DNA of 64,000 nucleotides, from the NCBI RefSeq assembly GCF_003415655.1, contig NZ_QRHC01000003.1:364600-428599 (forward strand), written 5' to 3'. The DNA comes from Vibrio maerlii. GTDB taxonomy: Bacteria; Pseudomonadota; Gammaproteobacteria; Enterobacterales; Vibrionaceae. The notes below the pieces were generated by a model. The model did not search any database. It had not been told where the DNA came from and saw only the letters and a program-made list of their open reading frames with translations. The position numbers were made by a program, and so were the translations under genes. Positions within the stretch are counted from its first letter, which is position 1. Every line of letters starts with the position of its first letter. This document shows positions 22,967 to 31,365 of the stretch, one piece after another.

Positions 22967-24016
22967 ATGGACAACATCGAAACGCTGACGCAACTTTTGA
23001 CAAACAGCGGCTGTGATTATCATATCTACGATTTGGGGCGCAGAATCCAGTCTGTCGATAATGCGTTATTCTCAAAGGTCGAGTTGGGCCAACAAGCCTA
23101 CCCTTACCCACTCAAACGACACGCGCATATCGCGATTAGCTACTGGAATGAGCAAAAGCAACCGTGGATCTGGTTCCTTAAGTTCCCGTTGGATGAACGT
23201 GGGCTGCTGAAACAATCAGATATCGGCAACTTCATTAAGTATGTTGTAGAAGCCATGGGTTCCCGTTTAAGCGGTGAATTAAGTGAAGAACAGCAACAAA
23301 AGCTATCCAACAACCCATACACCTTTAAACCAACCGAGGATAAGCTTGCCCTGTTCCATAGCGTGGTTCGTGCACAATTAGATCTACCTGCAAGCCAATA
23401 CTATGCTCATGCAAAAGAGTACTTCTCTGGCGCGCTAGGTTGGAGCAATTGGCAGACGGTCGGCTTACAAGGCATTACCGATATTTGTGCTCGTCTGAAT
23501 GATGAACAAAACAGTGTCATGGTGCGTAAGGCTCTCGCTAACGTTTCTGACCAACCACTTTACGCTTTGCTCGGCGCATTAGAACATATCGATTTAAACA
23601 ACAAGCTTGCAGAAAGCCTATTCGAAAAGACCCAAACTGAAATCAACAGTGACCAACCAGATCTATTCTTACTTTCAGCGCTAATAAGAGGTTTAGCAGG
23701 TGCGGATGTTGCGATTCAAACCAAGGTGGTTTCCGCAATACTAAATAGCGCACTCTTGAGTCACCAAGAGATCCTTATCGCGATTGCAGGCAGAAACTGG
23801 CAAGTGCTTCAAGATGCTAAGCTGGCAGAGCAGTTCTTAGTCCGCCTAGCACAAACCAATAACCAGGCTCTATTCAACCAGTTGTTCGCTGATCTTGTCA
23901 TGTTGCCAGCACTAAGAATGACGTTATTACCTCTTCTGCATGGAGCACCTTCCCCAGAGCTAGCAAAGGCCTTAATACAACTACAACGCGCAACGAAGGG
24001 TGAAGCGTCTCATTAA
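22967..24016 (+). CDS. DUF3549 family protein
   Basis: A 349-residue protein that I recognise as the DUF3549 family found in Vibrio and related marine gamma-proteobacteria. The N-terminal half is alpha/beta, with IYDLGRRIQ and QPWIWFLKFPLDERG. The C-terminal half is helical and HEAT-like, rich in leucine and alanine. It has no signal peptide or membrane segment, so it is likely cytoplasmic. It is followed after 20 bases by the DUF3301 gene, a pairing seen in other vibrios. No biochemical role is known to me. Confidence 0.8.
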   Translation: MDNIETLTQLLTNSGCDYHIYDLGRRIQSVDNALFSKVELGQQAYPYPLKRHAHIAISYWNEQKQPWIWFLKFPLDERGLLKQSDIGNFIKYVVEAMGSRLSGELSEEQQQKLSNNPYTFKPTEDKLALFHSVVRAQLDLPASQYYAHAKEYFSGALGWSNWQTVGLQGITDICARLNDEQNSVMVRKALANVSDQPLYALLGALEHIDLNNKLAESLFEKTQTEINSDQPDLFLLSALIRGLAGADVAIQTKVVSAILNSALLSHQEILIAIAGRNWQVLQDAKLAEQFLVRLAQTNNQALFNQLFADLVMLPALRMTLLPLLHGAPSPELAKALIQLQRATKGEASH

Positions 24017-24036
24017 ACGAGCACTAAAGGGAAATT

Positions 24037-24351
24037 ATGATAGGAGATCTTTTCGCAATACTCGGCCTAGCCATGTTCTGCTTTCTGTTTTGGCAGCAGC
24101 GTCGACAGTCCGAGTTGGCTAAAGCTGCTATTGCCAGGCGTTGTGACCGTTTAGACATCCAACTTCTGAGCGTGGCGTTTAAGAAGCACAGCATTGGCAA
24201 ATTTGGTGGACGGCTACGTTGGTATACCCAATATCAATTTGAGTTTTCAGCCCTTGGGGATGATTATTATCAGGCAGAGTTGACCATGCATGGCTTTCGA
24301 GTCGGCTCATTTGCAATACCACCTTACCGAATGAGCGAAAGTTCACTCTAA
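24037..24351 (+). CDS. DUF3301 family small membrane protein
   Basis: A 104-residue protein with one N-terminal membrane segment (LFAILGLAMFCFLFWQQ) and a basic cytoplasmic remainder with QLLSVAFKK and RWYTQYQFEFS, typical of DUF3301. It is probably in an operon with the upstream DUF3549 gene. The function is unknown. Confidence 0.82.
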   Translation: MIGDLFAILGLAMFCFLFWQQRRQSELAKAAIARRCDRLDIQLLSVAFKKHSIGKFGGRLRWYTQYQFEFSALGDDYYQAELTMHGFRVGSFAIPPYRMSESSL

Positions 24352-24360
24352 GTTTTCTCA

Positions 24361-24393
24361 GTTAAAAAAGAAGCGGCCTTTTAGGCCGCTTCT
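24361..24393 (-). terminator. Intrinsic terminator of the acetyltransferase gene
   Basis: An 11-bp stem AGAAGCGGCCT/AGGCCGCTTCT is followed, on the minus strand, by TTTTTTAAC. The acetyltransferase stop codon lies inside the stem. Confidence 0.88.
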
Positions 24394-24884
24394 AACTCAT
24401 GACACTGCTTTTCCATATAAAAATACGGCCCATATTCGTCTTCTTTTTGCGCCGTTACGTCAAAGCCTAACCTTTCTAACAACTTTTTAGATGGTGTGTG
24501 GTGGGTGTTCACTGTCGCGATGATATGAGTCAAGTCCATACGATAAATAGCCTTTGGTAAGTAAGCAGAGAGCACTTCTGTCGCAATGCCTTGCCCCCAG
24601 ACCGACTTGTCAAAGATAAAACCCAGTTCGAAGTCATTGTCTTCGCGGCTAATAAACACATGTCCGATATACTCTCGAGTCGAAAGATCGAGTACCGCCA
24701 TCGCACTGGTTGGTGTTTGATGGCTCACCTTCAATACATTTTCAAACAAGCCCATGGCTGATTTGGGTTTGTGGGGACCATTCATCTCAGCTCGATTAAT
24801 CGGACAACAGTTGAGCCGAATAAAGTCCCCCATATGTTCCTCTGTATAAGGAACAAGAAGTGTTCTATTAGTCACAATAGTCAT
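24381..24884 (-). CDS. GNAT family N-acetyltransferase (RimJ/RimL type)
   Basis: A 167-residue acetyltransferase of the RimJ/RimL-like GNAT group. Core motifs are FIFDKSVWGQGIATEVLSAYL (acetyl-CoA-binding motif A region) and TVNTHHTPSKKLLERLGFD near the C-terminus. The substrate cannot be inferred. The gene starts 17 bases beyond the CsrB-type RNA terminator on the same strand, with AAGGA upstream of the ATG, so it has no obvious promoter of its own and may depend on read-through. Confidence 0.85.
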   Translation of the reverse strand: MTIVTNRTLLVPYTEEHMGDFIRLNCCPINRAEMNGPHKPKSAMGLFENVLKVSHQTPTSAMAVLDLSTREYIGHVFISREDNDFELGFIFDKSVWGQGIATEVLSAYLPKAIYRMDLTHIIATVNTHHTPSKKLLERLGFDVTAQKEDEYGPYFYMEKQCHELEAA

Positions 24885-24900
24885 AATGGTATCCTTACCA

Positions 24901-25345
24901 AAAAGAAAAGCCCCAACACTCGCGTGTCGGGGCTATAGTCTTACTCGCAGCAGTCCAGCTACTAATTAGTGCTCCATGCATCATCCATAATTAGTGCTGA
25001 TTCCTTCAGCTAATTCCGTGCGTCGCCTTCCTAGCGGTGTCCAAACATCCTAGTTACTGATAATCCTCATCAGTACACATCACTTGTTCCTTGAGCGGTG
25101 TCCCTTACATCATCCTGATGTGGTTCCTAACCTTTATCCTAAAGGTGTCCATTGTCATTCCGTTGCAGTAAATATCCTATCTACTGTTTGTTTCCCTACA
25201 ATGTCCTAGCTCCTTGCTGATTACTCATCCTGAATAATCATGTCTTCATCCTGAAGACTTTAACAATCCGTTGTTTCCTGTTCCGTGTCAGTATCCTTCC
25301 GACACCGTTCAATTTACGCTTCTACCGATTTAACTCAACAGGGAT
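24901..25345 (-). ncRNA. csrB: CsrB-family small RNA (CsrA sponge)
   Basis: A 445-base non-coding stretch. The minus strand carries about 27 GGA triplets, many in the CsrA-binding contexts AAGGAT, CAGGAT or TAGGAT, and several sit in loops of short stems. One example is GTGTCGG-AAGGAT-ACTGACAC at 25287-25307, and others are the CATCAGGATG hairpins. It ends in a strong terminator (24909-24934, AGCCCC...GGGGCT, then TTTTCTTTT). This is the architecture of CsrB/CsrC RNAs, which titrate CsrA and so relieve translational repression. The 5' end is approximate. A VarA/UvrY box lies about 130 bases upstream. Which Vibrio Csr RNA paralogue it is cannot be decided here. Confidence 0.93.
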
Positions 25346-25473
25346 ATCAAATAAAGTTTTCTATTAAGATGATAAACACAATCTAACTTCCAAATAAACA
25401 GCTAAAATACAAACACTTAAATAAAAACCCTTCACTTTGACCATGATATAAAAGCACTTTATCGCACACCTCA

Positions 25474-25491
25474 TGTGAGAGATCTCGCACA
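25474..25491. promoter_or_regulatory. VarA/UvrY (GacA-type) binding site upstream of csrB
   Basis: An 18-base dyad, TGTGAGAGATCTCGCACA, fits the GacA/UvrY box TGTAAG-N6-CTTACA and closely resembles the sites upstream of E. coli csrB/csrC. It lies about 130 bases upstream of the RNA start, consistent with activation by the VarS/VarA two-component system. Confidence 0.8.
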
Positions 25492-25604
25492 CGCGATGGT
25501 CGAAATTGCTTTTCAGCGTCTTTCTTCCTCAAAATAAGAGTGTGATCTAGACAGCATATTGCTTATACCTTTACCATTACTACAAAACAAAATGGACATT
25601 TAGC

Positions 25605-25928
25605 ATGCTGACAAAAGACGTATCACAAGAACTTCAAGACGTATTCGACTCTCTACAACGCGATGGTAAAGAACCAACCGTGGCCTTAGTCAAAGCTCGC
25701 CTTCGTACCTCGATTCCTATGCCGGCTATTATTACGGCAATCAAGACCTTTAAGACGGCAAATCGAGTACCAAAGGTTGAAGTGAAAGCGCCTGAAGCTT
25801 CAGATGAAGGCCAAGTCTCTGCTTTACTGGAACAAGTTTCAAAGCTTACTCAACGAATTGAGCAACTCGAAACCAGACTTGCAGCGGTTGAATCTGCGGC
25901 CGCTAATAAAACACAAGAGAATCAATAA
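25605..25928 (+). CDS. Hypothetical coiled-coil protein, possibly DNA-binding
   Basis: A 107-residue protein I cannot assign firmly. Residues 1-55 look like a small helical domain ([19 protein letters not shown]) faintly similar to the KfrA N-terminal DNA-binding type. An acidic linker follows, then a coiled coil around [19 protein letters not shown]. Its stop overlaps the yaiI start by one base (TAATG), so they form an operon. It is transcribed away from csrB and shares its upstream region, including the VarA/UvrY box. Co-regulation is possible but unproven. Confidence 0.7.
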   Translation: MLTKDVSQELQDVFDSLQRDGKEPTVALVKARLRTSIPMPAIITAIKTFKTANRVPKVEVKAPEASDEGQVSALLEQVSKLTQRIEQLETRLAAVESAAANKTQENQ

Positions 25929-26371
25929 TGAAGATTTGGGTTGATGCCGACGCGTGTCCAAAAGTGACTCGCGAAACAATTTGCCGCGCAGCCGAGCGCA
26001 CTGGGGTGTTGTGCACTTTTGTCGCGAACCATCGAGTCCCTGTACCAAACCGCACCAATATTCGTTCCATTCAAGTTCAGAGTGGCTTTGATATCGCGGA
26101 CAACGAAATCGTACGTTTAACCGAAGCCAATGATCTCATCATCACCTCCGATATCCCACTGGCCGATGAAGTCATCACTAAGGGAGCGCTTGCCCTCAGC
26201 CCAAGAGGCGAGCTTTATACCAAAGAGACCATTAAAGCGCGACTTAATATCCGCGACTTCATGGACACCATGCGCTCAAGTGGTATTCAAACCGGTGGTC
26301 CAGCAGCATTAAGTCAAACTGAGAGAAGAGAGTTTGCCAATCATCTAGATAGGATTTTGGCGAAGAGATAG
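25928..26371 (+). CDS. yaiI: YaiI/YqxD family protein (DUF188)
   Basis: A 147-residue protein of the UPF0178 family, with the N-terminal [25 protein letters not shown] in the middle and [20 protein letters not shown] at the end. The fold is predicted to be PIN-like, with conserved acidic residues that could bind metal, but no activity is established. The stop codon lies at the left edge of the first dispersed repeat element, so the element provides the gene's only visible terminator. Confidence 0.9.
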   Translation: MKIWVDADACPKVTRETICRAAERTGVLCTFVANHRVPVPNRTNIRSIQVQSGFDIADNEIVRLTEANDLIITSDIPLADEVITKGALALSPRGELYTKETIKARLNIRDFMDTMRSSGIQTGGPAALSQTERREFANHLDRILAKR

Positions 26372-26591
26372 AGCTAGAGCTAGAGAGCTAGAGAGCTAGA
26401 GAGCTAGAGAGCTAGAGAGCTAGAGAGCTAGAGAGCTAGAGAGCTAGAGAGCTAGAGAGCTAGAGAGCTAGAGAGCTAGAGAGCTAGAGAATTTTGAAGG
26501 GTTGACGTTTCGCGTCAACCCTTTTTAGTGCGGTAGATTGAAGAATCTAGAGATCTCGTTTTCCAGTAGCGAAGCGAACTAGTTATCTAGG
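26369..26591 (+). repeat. Composite dispersed repeat, copy A (yaiI/DUF2310 gap)
   Basis: The left module is about 14 tandem copies of the 8-mer AGAGCTAG (26370-26490), with two 6-base variants at its left end. The middle module is an 11-bp hairpin (26497-26523). The right module (26544-26591) matches the consensus AATCTAGATATCTAGTTTTC / AGCGAAGCGAACTAGTTATC, which can fold on itself. The same three modules in the same order occur at 35349, 38926, 45919 and 63099. It lies between convergent genes. No ORF or terminal inverted repeat of a transposon is present. Confidence 0.95.
26497..26527 (+). terminator. Hairpin terminator inside repeat copy A
   Basis: An 11-bp perfect stem AAGGGTTGACG/CGTCAACCCTT with a 5-base loop is followed by TTTTTAG. 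It is the only terminator-like structure downstream of yaiI. Confidence 0.85.
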
Positions 26592-26609
26592 AGCGCAGCG
26601 TTACAAATT

Positions 26610-27386
26610 CTACTTAAGATGATCCCACGAAATATTCGACACCAGTCGGCAGTTATCGCACTTAAAGTGGAAGATATCGTGCAACGGTTCTTCCAGCAGC
26701 CATTCTCCACCACACTTTGGACAAGGGCGAGCCTTTTCATCAGCTAAGCTTTTGCCGCCAACACGATATTGGTAGTAATAAGTCGGAATCTTGGTTAAAA
26801 ACTCAATGCGTCCTCTGATATCCCAGCCGCGACGGAAGATATCACTGGTTGGATTACACAGCTGTTCAAGGGCTGCATGCTCCGCTTTACTTGCGCCAGC
26901 CATTTGCAGTTCATCACATGCCTGCCACTCGGTTTGCCACTTAATCACCGCCTTATGATCACCGTTAAAAGTCGCCTCATTACGGTAAAGTGGGATCGGT
27001 AATAACGTTTCACCACTGCGTAGTGGAGAACAAGTGTGAACATAAGTGGTATACAGCACTTGCCAGCTTGGTATTTCTTCTTCGGCTGCTTGCTCCGAGT
27101 TCAGATCACGCCCCAAAAGACGCATCTTTGGTGAGAGTAAACACGCTTCAGAAAGGCGCTCAATGCAATGCTTAACAAAATCAGAGTGGTTGTTTGGGTG
27201 TAAGCTGTCCTGTTCCGGGCAAACCGTTCGGACGTAGAACTCTCCTTCCCCCATGATGATTGGGAACTCACGCCCCAGAATTTGGCCGTTATAACGCAAT
27301 GCGTCCATCAAACCGTTAATGGCCTTATCTACAGCCTCAACGGTCGTGTTATCAAAGCACTCAAATTGCATCTCAACAACGTACAT
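26610..27386 (-). CDS. DUF2310 zinc-ribbon protein
   Basis: A 258-residue protein resembling the DUF2310 family (Zn-ribbon-containing, possibly nucleic-acid-binding). The C-terminus holds the zinc ribbon CPKCGGEW ... FKCDNCRLVSNISW. The N-terminal part is an alpha/beta domain with VVEMQFECF. No transport signal is present. It lies 5 bases downstream of syd in the same direction, a conserved pairing in vibrios. The function is unknown, and nucleic-acid binding is inferred only from the ribbon. Confidence 0.82.
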   Translation of the reverse strand: MYVVEMQFECFDNTTVEAVDKAINGLMDALRYNGQILGREFPIIMGEGEFYVRTVCPEQDSLHPNNHSDFVKHCIERLSEACLLSPKMRLLGRDLNSEQAAEEEIPSWQVLYTTYVHTCSPLRSGETLLPIPLYRNEATFNGDHKAVIKWQTEWQACDELQMAGASKAEHAALEQLCNPTSDIFRRGWDIRGRIEFLTKIPTYYYQYRVGGKSLADEKARPCPKCGGEWLLEEPLHDIFHFKCDNCRLVSNISWDHLK

Positions 27387-27391
27387 CTGTA

Positions 27392-27937
27392 CTACACCTC
27401 AAGTGTCAATTGTTGAAGGAACGTTTCAACATCATCTGTCAAATGGCGACGCTTATCGGTGCCAAGGGTTTCAACGATAACATTGCCAGATAGGTTACAA
27501 ATAGAGACAACCTCAAGGTCGTCATCTGTTGCTCCGATAAAAATCGTCGGTTTTAGCTTTAGACGACGCTGCATAACAAGATGTCCTAGCATGTTTTCTT
27601 GCAGACGAGTCATATCCTCTTCACTCCAAACCTGTAGCAGTGTGAAATGATTGCCATCCCAGCTCGCTTCAATATCCGCGCTGAACTGGCTGCCGTAAAA
27701 CTCTTTAATATCAGAATGCAGCTCCAGCTCAATACCTTGCTCTACATTGGCAAAGGTTTCCGGAGATTCTCGCTCAACAACCACCCATTCAACGTAGTCA
27801 CCCGTTGTTTTTTGGATACAAGGAGAGGGAATACCAACAAGCTCTTCACTACGTGGGTTCGATTGATGTTTATCTTGCCATAGCTGTTGATATTGCTGGC
27901 TAAGTTTCAGTAAGGCTTCGCTCACCGTTAACGACAT
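27392..27937 (-). CDS. syd: SecY-interacting protein Syd
   Basis: A 181-residue peripheral inner-membrane protein, the same length as E. coli Syd. It binds SecY and may check SecYEG assembly. Conserved stretches include SEELVGIPSPCIQKTTGDYV and QENMLGHLVMQRRLKLKPT. The start is the second in-frame ATG (MSLTVSEAL), because AAGGAG lies seven bases before it. The first ATG, six codons upstream, has only a weak site. It is divergent from queF, as in E. coli. Confidence 0.95.
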   Translation of the reverse strand: MSLTVSEALLKLSQQYQQLWQDKHQSNPRSEELVGIPSPCIQKTTGDYVEWVVVERESPETFANVEQGIELELHSDIKEFYGSQFSADIEASWDGNHFTLLQVWSEEDMTRLQENMLGHLVMQRRLKLKPTIFIGATDDDLEVVSICNLSGNVIVETLGTDKRRHLTDDVETFLQQLTLEV

Positions 27938-28073
27938 AGGGCTCTCCTTGTTCATTCCGTCAAAAGTAAAAATTGGTAATGACTTTTATCATTAAGAGTC
28001 GAGGTTAGTTAATGACAGTATGAGTGCGATTGAAGTAAAATTTGCCCTATTCTAATCGAAAAGCTGTAAAACT

Positions 28074-28919
28074 ATGAGCAAATATTCCAACGCGAAAGAG
28101 TTGGCTGGCCTGACACTAGGTCAGAAGACTGAATACCATCACCAATACGATCCTAGCCTGCTGCAACCGGTTCCACGCAGTCTAAACCGTGACGACTTAG
28201 AACTTGGTGACACCCTGCCTTTCTTTGGATGTGATATTTGGACGCTCTATGAAGTTTCATGGTTAAACAGCAAAGGATTACCACAAGTCGCCGTTGCCGA
28301 TGCTCGTATTCCGGCAACCAGTGCTAACCTAATCGAATCCAAATCATTCAAGCTTTACCTAAATAGCTACAATCAAAGCAAATTTGATAGCTGGGAGCAG
28401 GTACAACAACACCTGGAAAAAGATCTAAGCGCTTGTGCGGGTGAACATGTTGAAGTAGAACTTAACCCTGTAGGCTCATTCGAGGGTCAAGCTGTCGTTG
28501 GTATGAAAGGCGAATGTCTCGATAGCCAAGATATCGAGATTGATCACTATGACTTCAATGACACTTTGCTGCAAAACTCCACTAGCGATATTGAGGTTGA
28601 AGAGTCTCTTCACAGCCACCTACTGAAATCGAACTGCTTGATCACCAATCAGCCTGATTGGGGTAGCGTAGAGATCTGTTACCAAGGTAAGCAAATTAAC
28701 CGGGAAGCGCTACTACGCTATATTGTCTCTTTCCGTGAACACAACGAATTCCATGAGCAATGTGTTGAGCGTATCTTTACTGACATCATGAAGTATTGCT
28801 CACCTAAGCATCTAACCGTTTATGCTCGCTATACTCGTCGCGGTGGATTGGATATCAACCCTTATCGCTCAACGAGCAAAGAGATGCCAACGCACAACAC
28901 ACGCATGGCTCGCCAATAA
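28074..28919 (+). CDS. queF: NADPH-dependent 7-cyano-7-deazaguanine reductase QueF
   Basis: A 281-residue long-form (YqcD-type) nitrile reductase that converts preQ0 to preQ1 in queuosine synthesis. The catalytic cysteine is in [14 protein letters not shown] (about Cys188), and the NADPH/substrate region [14 protein letters not shown] is intact. [16 protein letters not shown] is the typical T-fold stretch. It is divergent from syd. Confidence 0.98.
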   Translation: MSKYSNAKELAGLTLGQKTEYHHQYDPSLLQPVPRSLNRDDLELGDTLPFFGCDIWTLYEVSWLNSKGLPQVAVADARIPATSANLIESKSFKLYLNSYNQSKFDSWEQVQQHLEKDLSACAGEHVEVELNPVGSFEGQAVVGMKGECLDSQDIEIDHYDFNDTLLQNSTSDIEVEESLHSHLLKSNCLITNQPDWGSVEICYQGKQINREALLRYIVSFREHNEFHEQCVERIFTDIMKYCSPKHLTVYARYTRRGGLDINPYRSTSKEMPTHNTRMARQ

Positions 28920-28970
28920 GCCAACGTCAAATACACGCTAAAAAACACTACGCTAAAATAGGCATCAAGG

Positions 28971-31241
28971 ATGAACTCTGTTCGCTGGATTACCAGACTA
29001 CTGACTTTAATGATTGCACTGACTTCGCCATTATCTATGGCGAAGGTATTCAGTAGTCCAATTCTCGAAGAAGCAAATCAACTCGTTGAGATTGAACCTC
29101 TACGTGCAAAGACCATCACAGAAAACTATCTGTCAAAACGTAAGTTATTGGGTCGCAATACGAGTAACCAGTCTGCTGTTACTAGCGAAGAGAGAGATAC
29201 TGACGTTCGCACACCTAACGCCACTATCGATGCGTTAGTGATACTTGCACGCAGTAAGTTTGAAACTGGTGATATGCGCGGTGCTATTCATCATCTCGAT
29301 AAAGCACAATTGTTAGCAAATGAATACAAGCTCAACTATCTCAGTCTTGAGGTTGAGTTAACGCGCGTTGAACTATATTGGCGTCAAAATCGCAATGTGA
29401 CTGCTGCAAACCAAGCATTGAGAGAGATTACGGATAGCCTAAAGCAGTTTGAAAAATCACGTCAGCTTGCGCGTGCACTGTCCTATCGAACCAAGATGAT
29501 GCGCGCCCAAGTAGCCTCAGCGAATAACGAGTATGACTATGCGACTCAGCTTTACCTAGAAGCAGAAGAGTACATCAAAGAGACGCATTCAGAAGTTACC
29601 AAGATCGATTATCACATCCAGGTAGGTAAGCACTACCTAACGCATCAAAAATATAACTTAGCACTATCGGAATTATTACTGGGTTATTGGCAAGCGATCG
29701 AAGAAAACCAGAGTGCACAACTGGCTAAGGTGAACCACCTACTTGCCACTTTGTTCTATGAACGCAAGGTCTACGACAAATCTCTTGAGTACTTATCTCA
29801 GGCTGCCGATTTTTATGACAACTACAACCAATCACCTGTCCTGGCCCAAGTACTCAAACAGATGGGAGATATCTACTACTTTGAAGGTCGTTACAACCTG
29901 GCTTTGGTTCATTACTTCAATGTCATCGACCATGAAAATACAGAGAGAAACGTCGCAAACGTCATCGATATTCGCTTGAGTCTGGCTGCGACCTATCTTC
30001 AGCTCTACAACTATGCATTAACTGAGCAGTATTTGGAGAGAGCGAATGAGCTTCTTCAATATACCGATCTTCCACTATTGACAGCGAAAGCACATCTGCT
30101 CTCGGCGGGTGTGGCATACCACCAAAAACAAGCAGGGTTGATCATCGAGCATGCAAAGCAAGCACTGGAGATTGGCCAGCGCATCGAACACACTCCAACT
30201 CAATTACAAGCCTACCGACTGCTGTCTATGGGTTACGAGGTTGCTCAAAACTATCAAGCCTCATTGGAAACACTGAAACAGCATTACGCACTCGCAGCAC
30301 AACAGCAACTTACGCTAAATCAAATCAGTGAAGATGCCTTTAGGCAACAAAAGGACTTCGTCGAGAAAAATCTTCATTACTCTAGTCAAACGGAAGAGCT
30401 TGATTTCCTACATCAAGAGCATAGAAAGTTTCAGAAAATAGCCTTTGCTTTACTCATTGTTTCAATACTTTTGATTCTATTTGTTTGGAGAAGGGGATAC
30501 TTACTCCAATCTTTAACTGAAAAGCTTGCAGAGACGAATAAAGACCTCTATACACATCCTAGATCAGGTTTAAAAAACTTACGCCTTTTGAATGCTAAGT
30601 TAGCGACATCCTTAGAAAAAAGCAGTGTAAGCTTTGAACAGTGGCAAGTTGGCGACCTGATCAACGAACCTCTTAATGATCGTCTACGCTTTACTATGAT
30701 CGATCTACCGTTCTTGCGCACCATGTACCTTAAACATGGTTATAAAGCCGGATTGGATTTAGAGAAGAAATTTGGGGAATACTTACAGTCACGTTTGGCC
30801 GACGGTATGCGCATCTATCACTTTTCAGATGCCAACATTTTATTGGTAGAGCCAAATGTGGATAGTGGATTAGAAGCGTCACTAACCTTCAACCGAATCC
30901 AGCAATGGATCAATGAGTTTGAAGCTGAAAGTAACATAAACCGAATTGTACGCATCGGTATTGCTGATTACCCGTTCTTACCTCGGGCCTATACCGCTAT
31001 CAATGACAAAGAATTGATCGAGATACTGCTCTACGCCACCAGCGTGGCTCGTGAAGCAAGTATGAAAGAAAATCGCAGTCACTGGACACACCTGAGAGCA
31101 ATCAAGAATGCTCCAGCCGCAAGCTTAGCGAAGCAGGACATTCGTAAAGCATGTGCACAAGCGATCAAGCAGGGATTAATAAAATTGCATTCGTCTTATC
31201 AAAATGAAGAGTTTATTAAAAAATTGATAGATAAGGCTTAA
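28971..31241 (+). CDS. Membrane TPR protein with degenerate GGDEF-like domain
   Basis: A 756-residue protein. It has an N-terminal signal peptide (about 24 residues, ending LSMA), a long periplasmic tetratricopeptide-repeat region (about residues 85-470), one membrane segment (about 488-508, IAFALLIVSILLILFVW) and a cytoplasmic domain. The cytoplasmic part has the order and spacing of a GGDEF domain, but the signature is replaced by YHFSDANILLV near residue 614 and the DxxxFKxxND loop is absent. It is therefore unlikely to make c-di-GMP. It probably senses an envelope signal. A GGDEF protein gene follows 124 bases downstream on the same strand. Confidence 0.75.
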   Translation: MNSVRWITRLLTLMIALTSPLSMAKVFSSPILEEANQLVEIEPLRAKTITENYLSKRKLLGRNTSNQSAVTSEERDTDVRTPNATIDALVILARSKFETGDMRGAIHHLDKAQLLANEYKLNYLSLEVELTRVELYWRQNRNVTAANQALREITDSLKQFEKSRQLARALSYRTKMMRAQVASANNEYDYATQLYLEAEEYIKETHSEVTKIDYHIQVGKHYLTHQKYNLALSELLLGYWQAIEENQSAQLAKVNHLLATLFYERKVYDKSLEYLSQAADFYDNYNQSPVLAQVLKQMGDIYYFEGRYNLALVHYFNVIDHENTERNVANVIDIRLSLAATYLQLYNYALTEQYLERANELLQYTDLPLLTAKAHLLSAGVAYHQKQAGLIIEHAKQALEIGQRIEHTPTQLQAYRLLSMGYEVAQNYQASLETLKQHYALAAQQQLTLNQISEDAFRQQKDFVEKNLHYSSQTEELDFLHQEHRKFQKIAFALLIVSILLILFVWRRGYLLQSLTEKLAETNKDLYTHPRSGLKNLRLLNAKLATSLEKSSVSFEQWQVGDLINEPLNDRLRFTMIDLPFLRTMYLKHGYKAGLDLEKKFGEYLQSRLADGMRIYHFSDANILLVEPNVDSGLEASLTFNRIQQWINEFEAESNINRIVRIGIADYPFLPRAYTAINDKELIEILLYATSVAREASMKENRSHWTHLRAIKNAPAASLAKQDIRKACAQAIKQGLIKLHSSYQNEEFIKKLIDKA

Positions 31242-31365
31242 GTTATGTTGTGTACTGTCGATAAAACTATAGATATCCATCGGACTATCTCAGTTTGTTC
31301 GGCAGTTAAGCCAGCACACTGCATTTTTATTACTAAGGCTAAACTACCTATTAAAGCAGTACATA

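Noticed and set aside
26370..26490. Tandem 8-mer arrays considered as CRISPR or as a coding repeat
   Set aside because: The units are contiguous 8-mers with no spacers, and they contain TAG in every frame on both strands, so they are neither CRISPR repeats nor coding.
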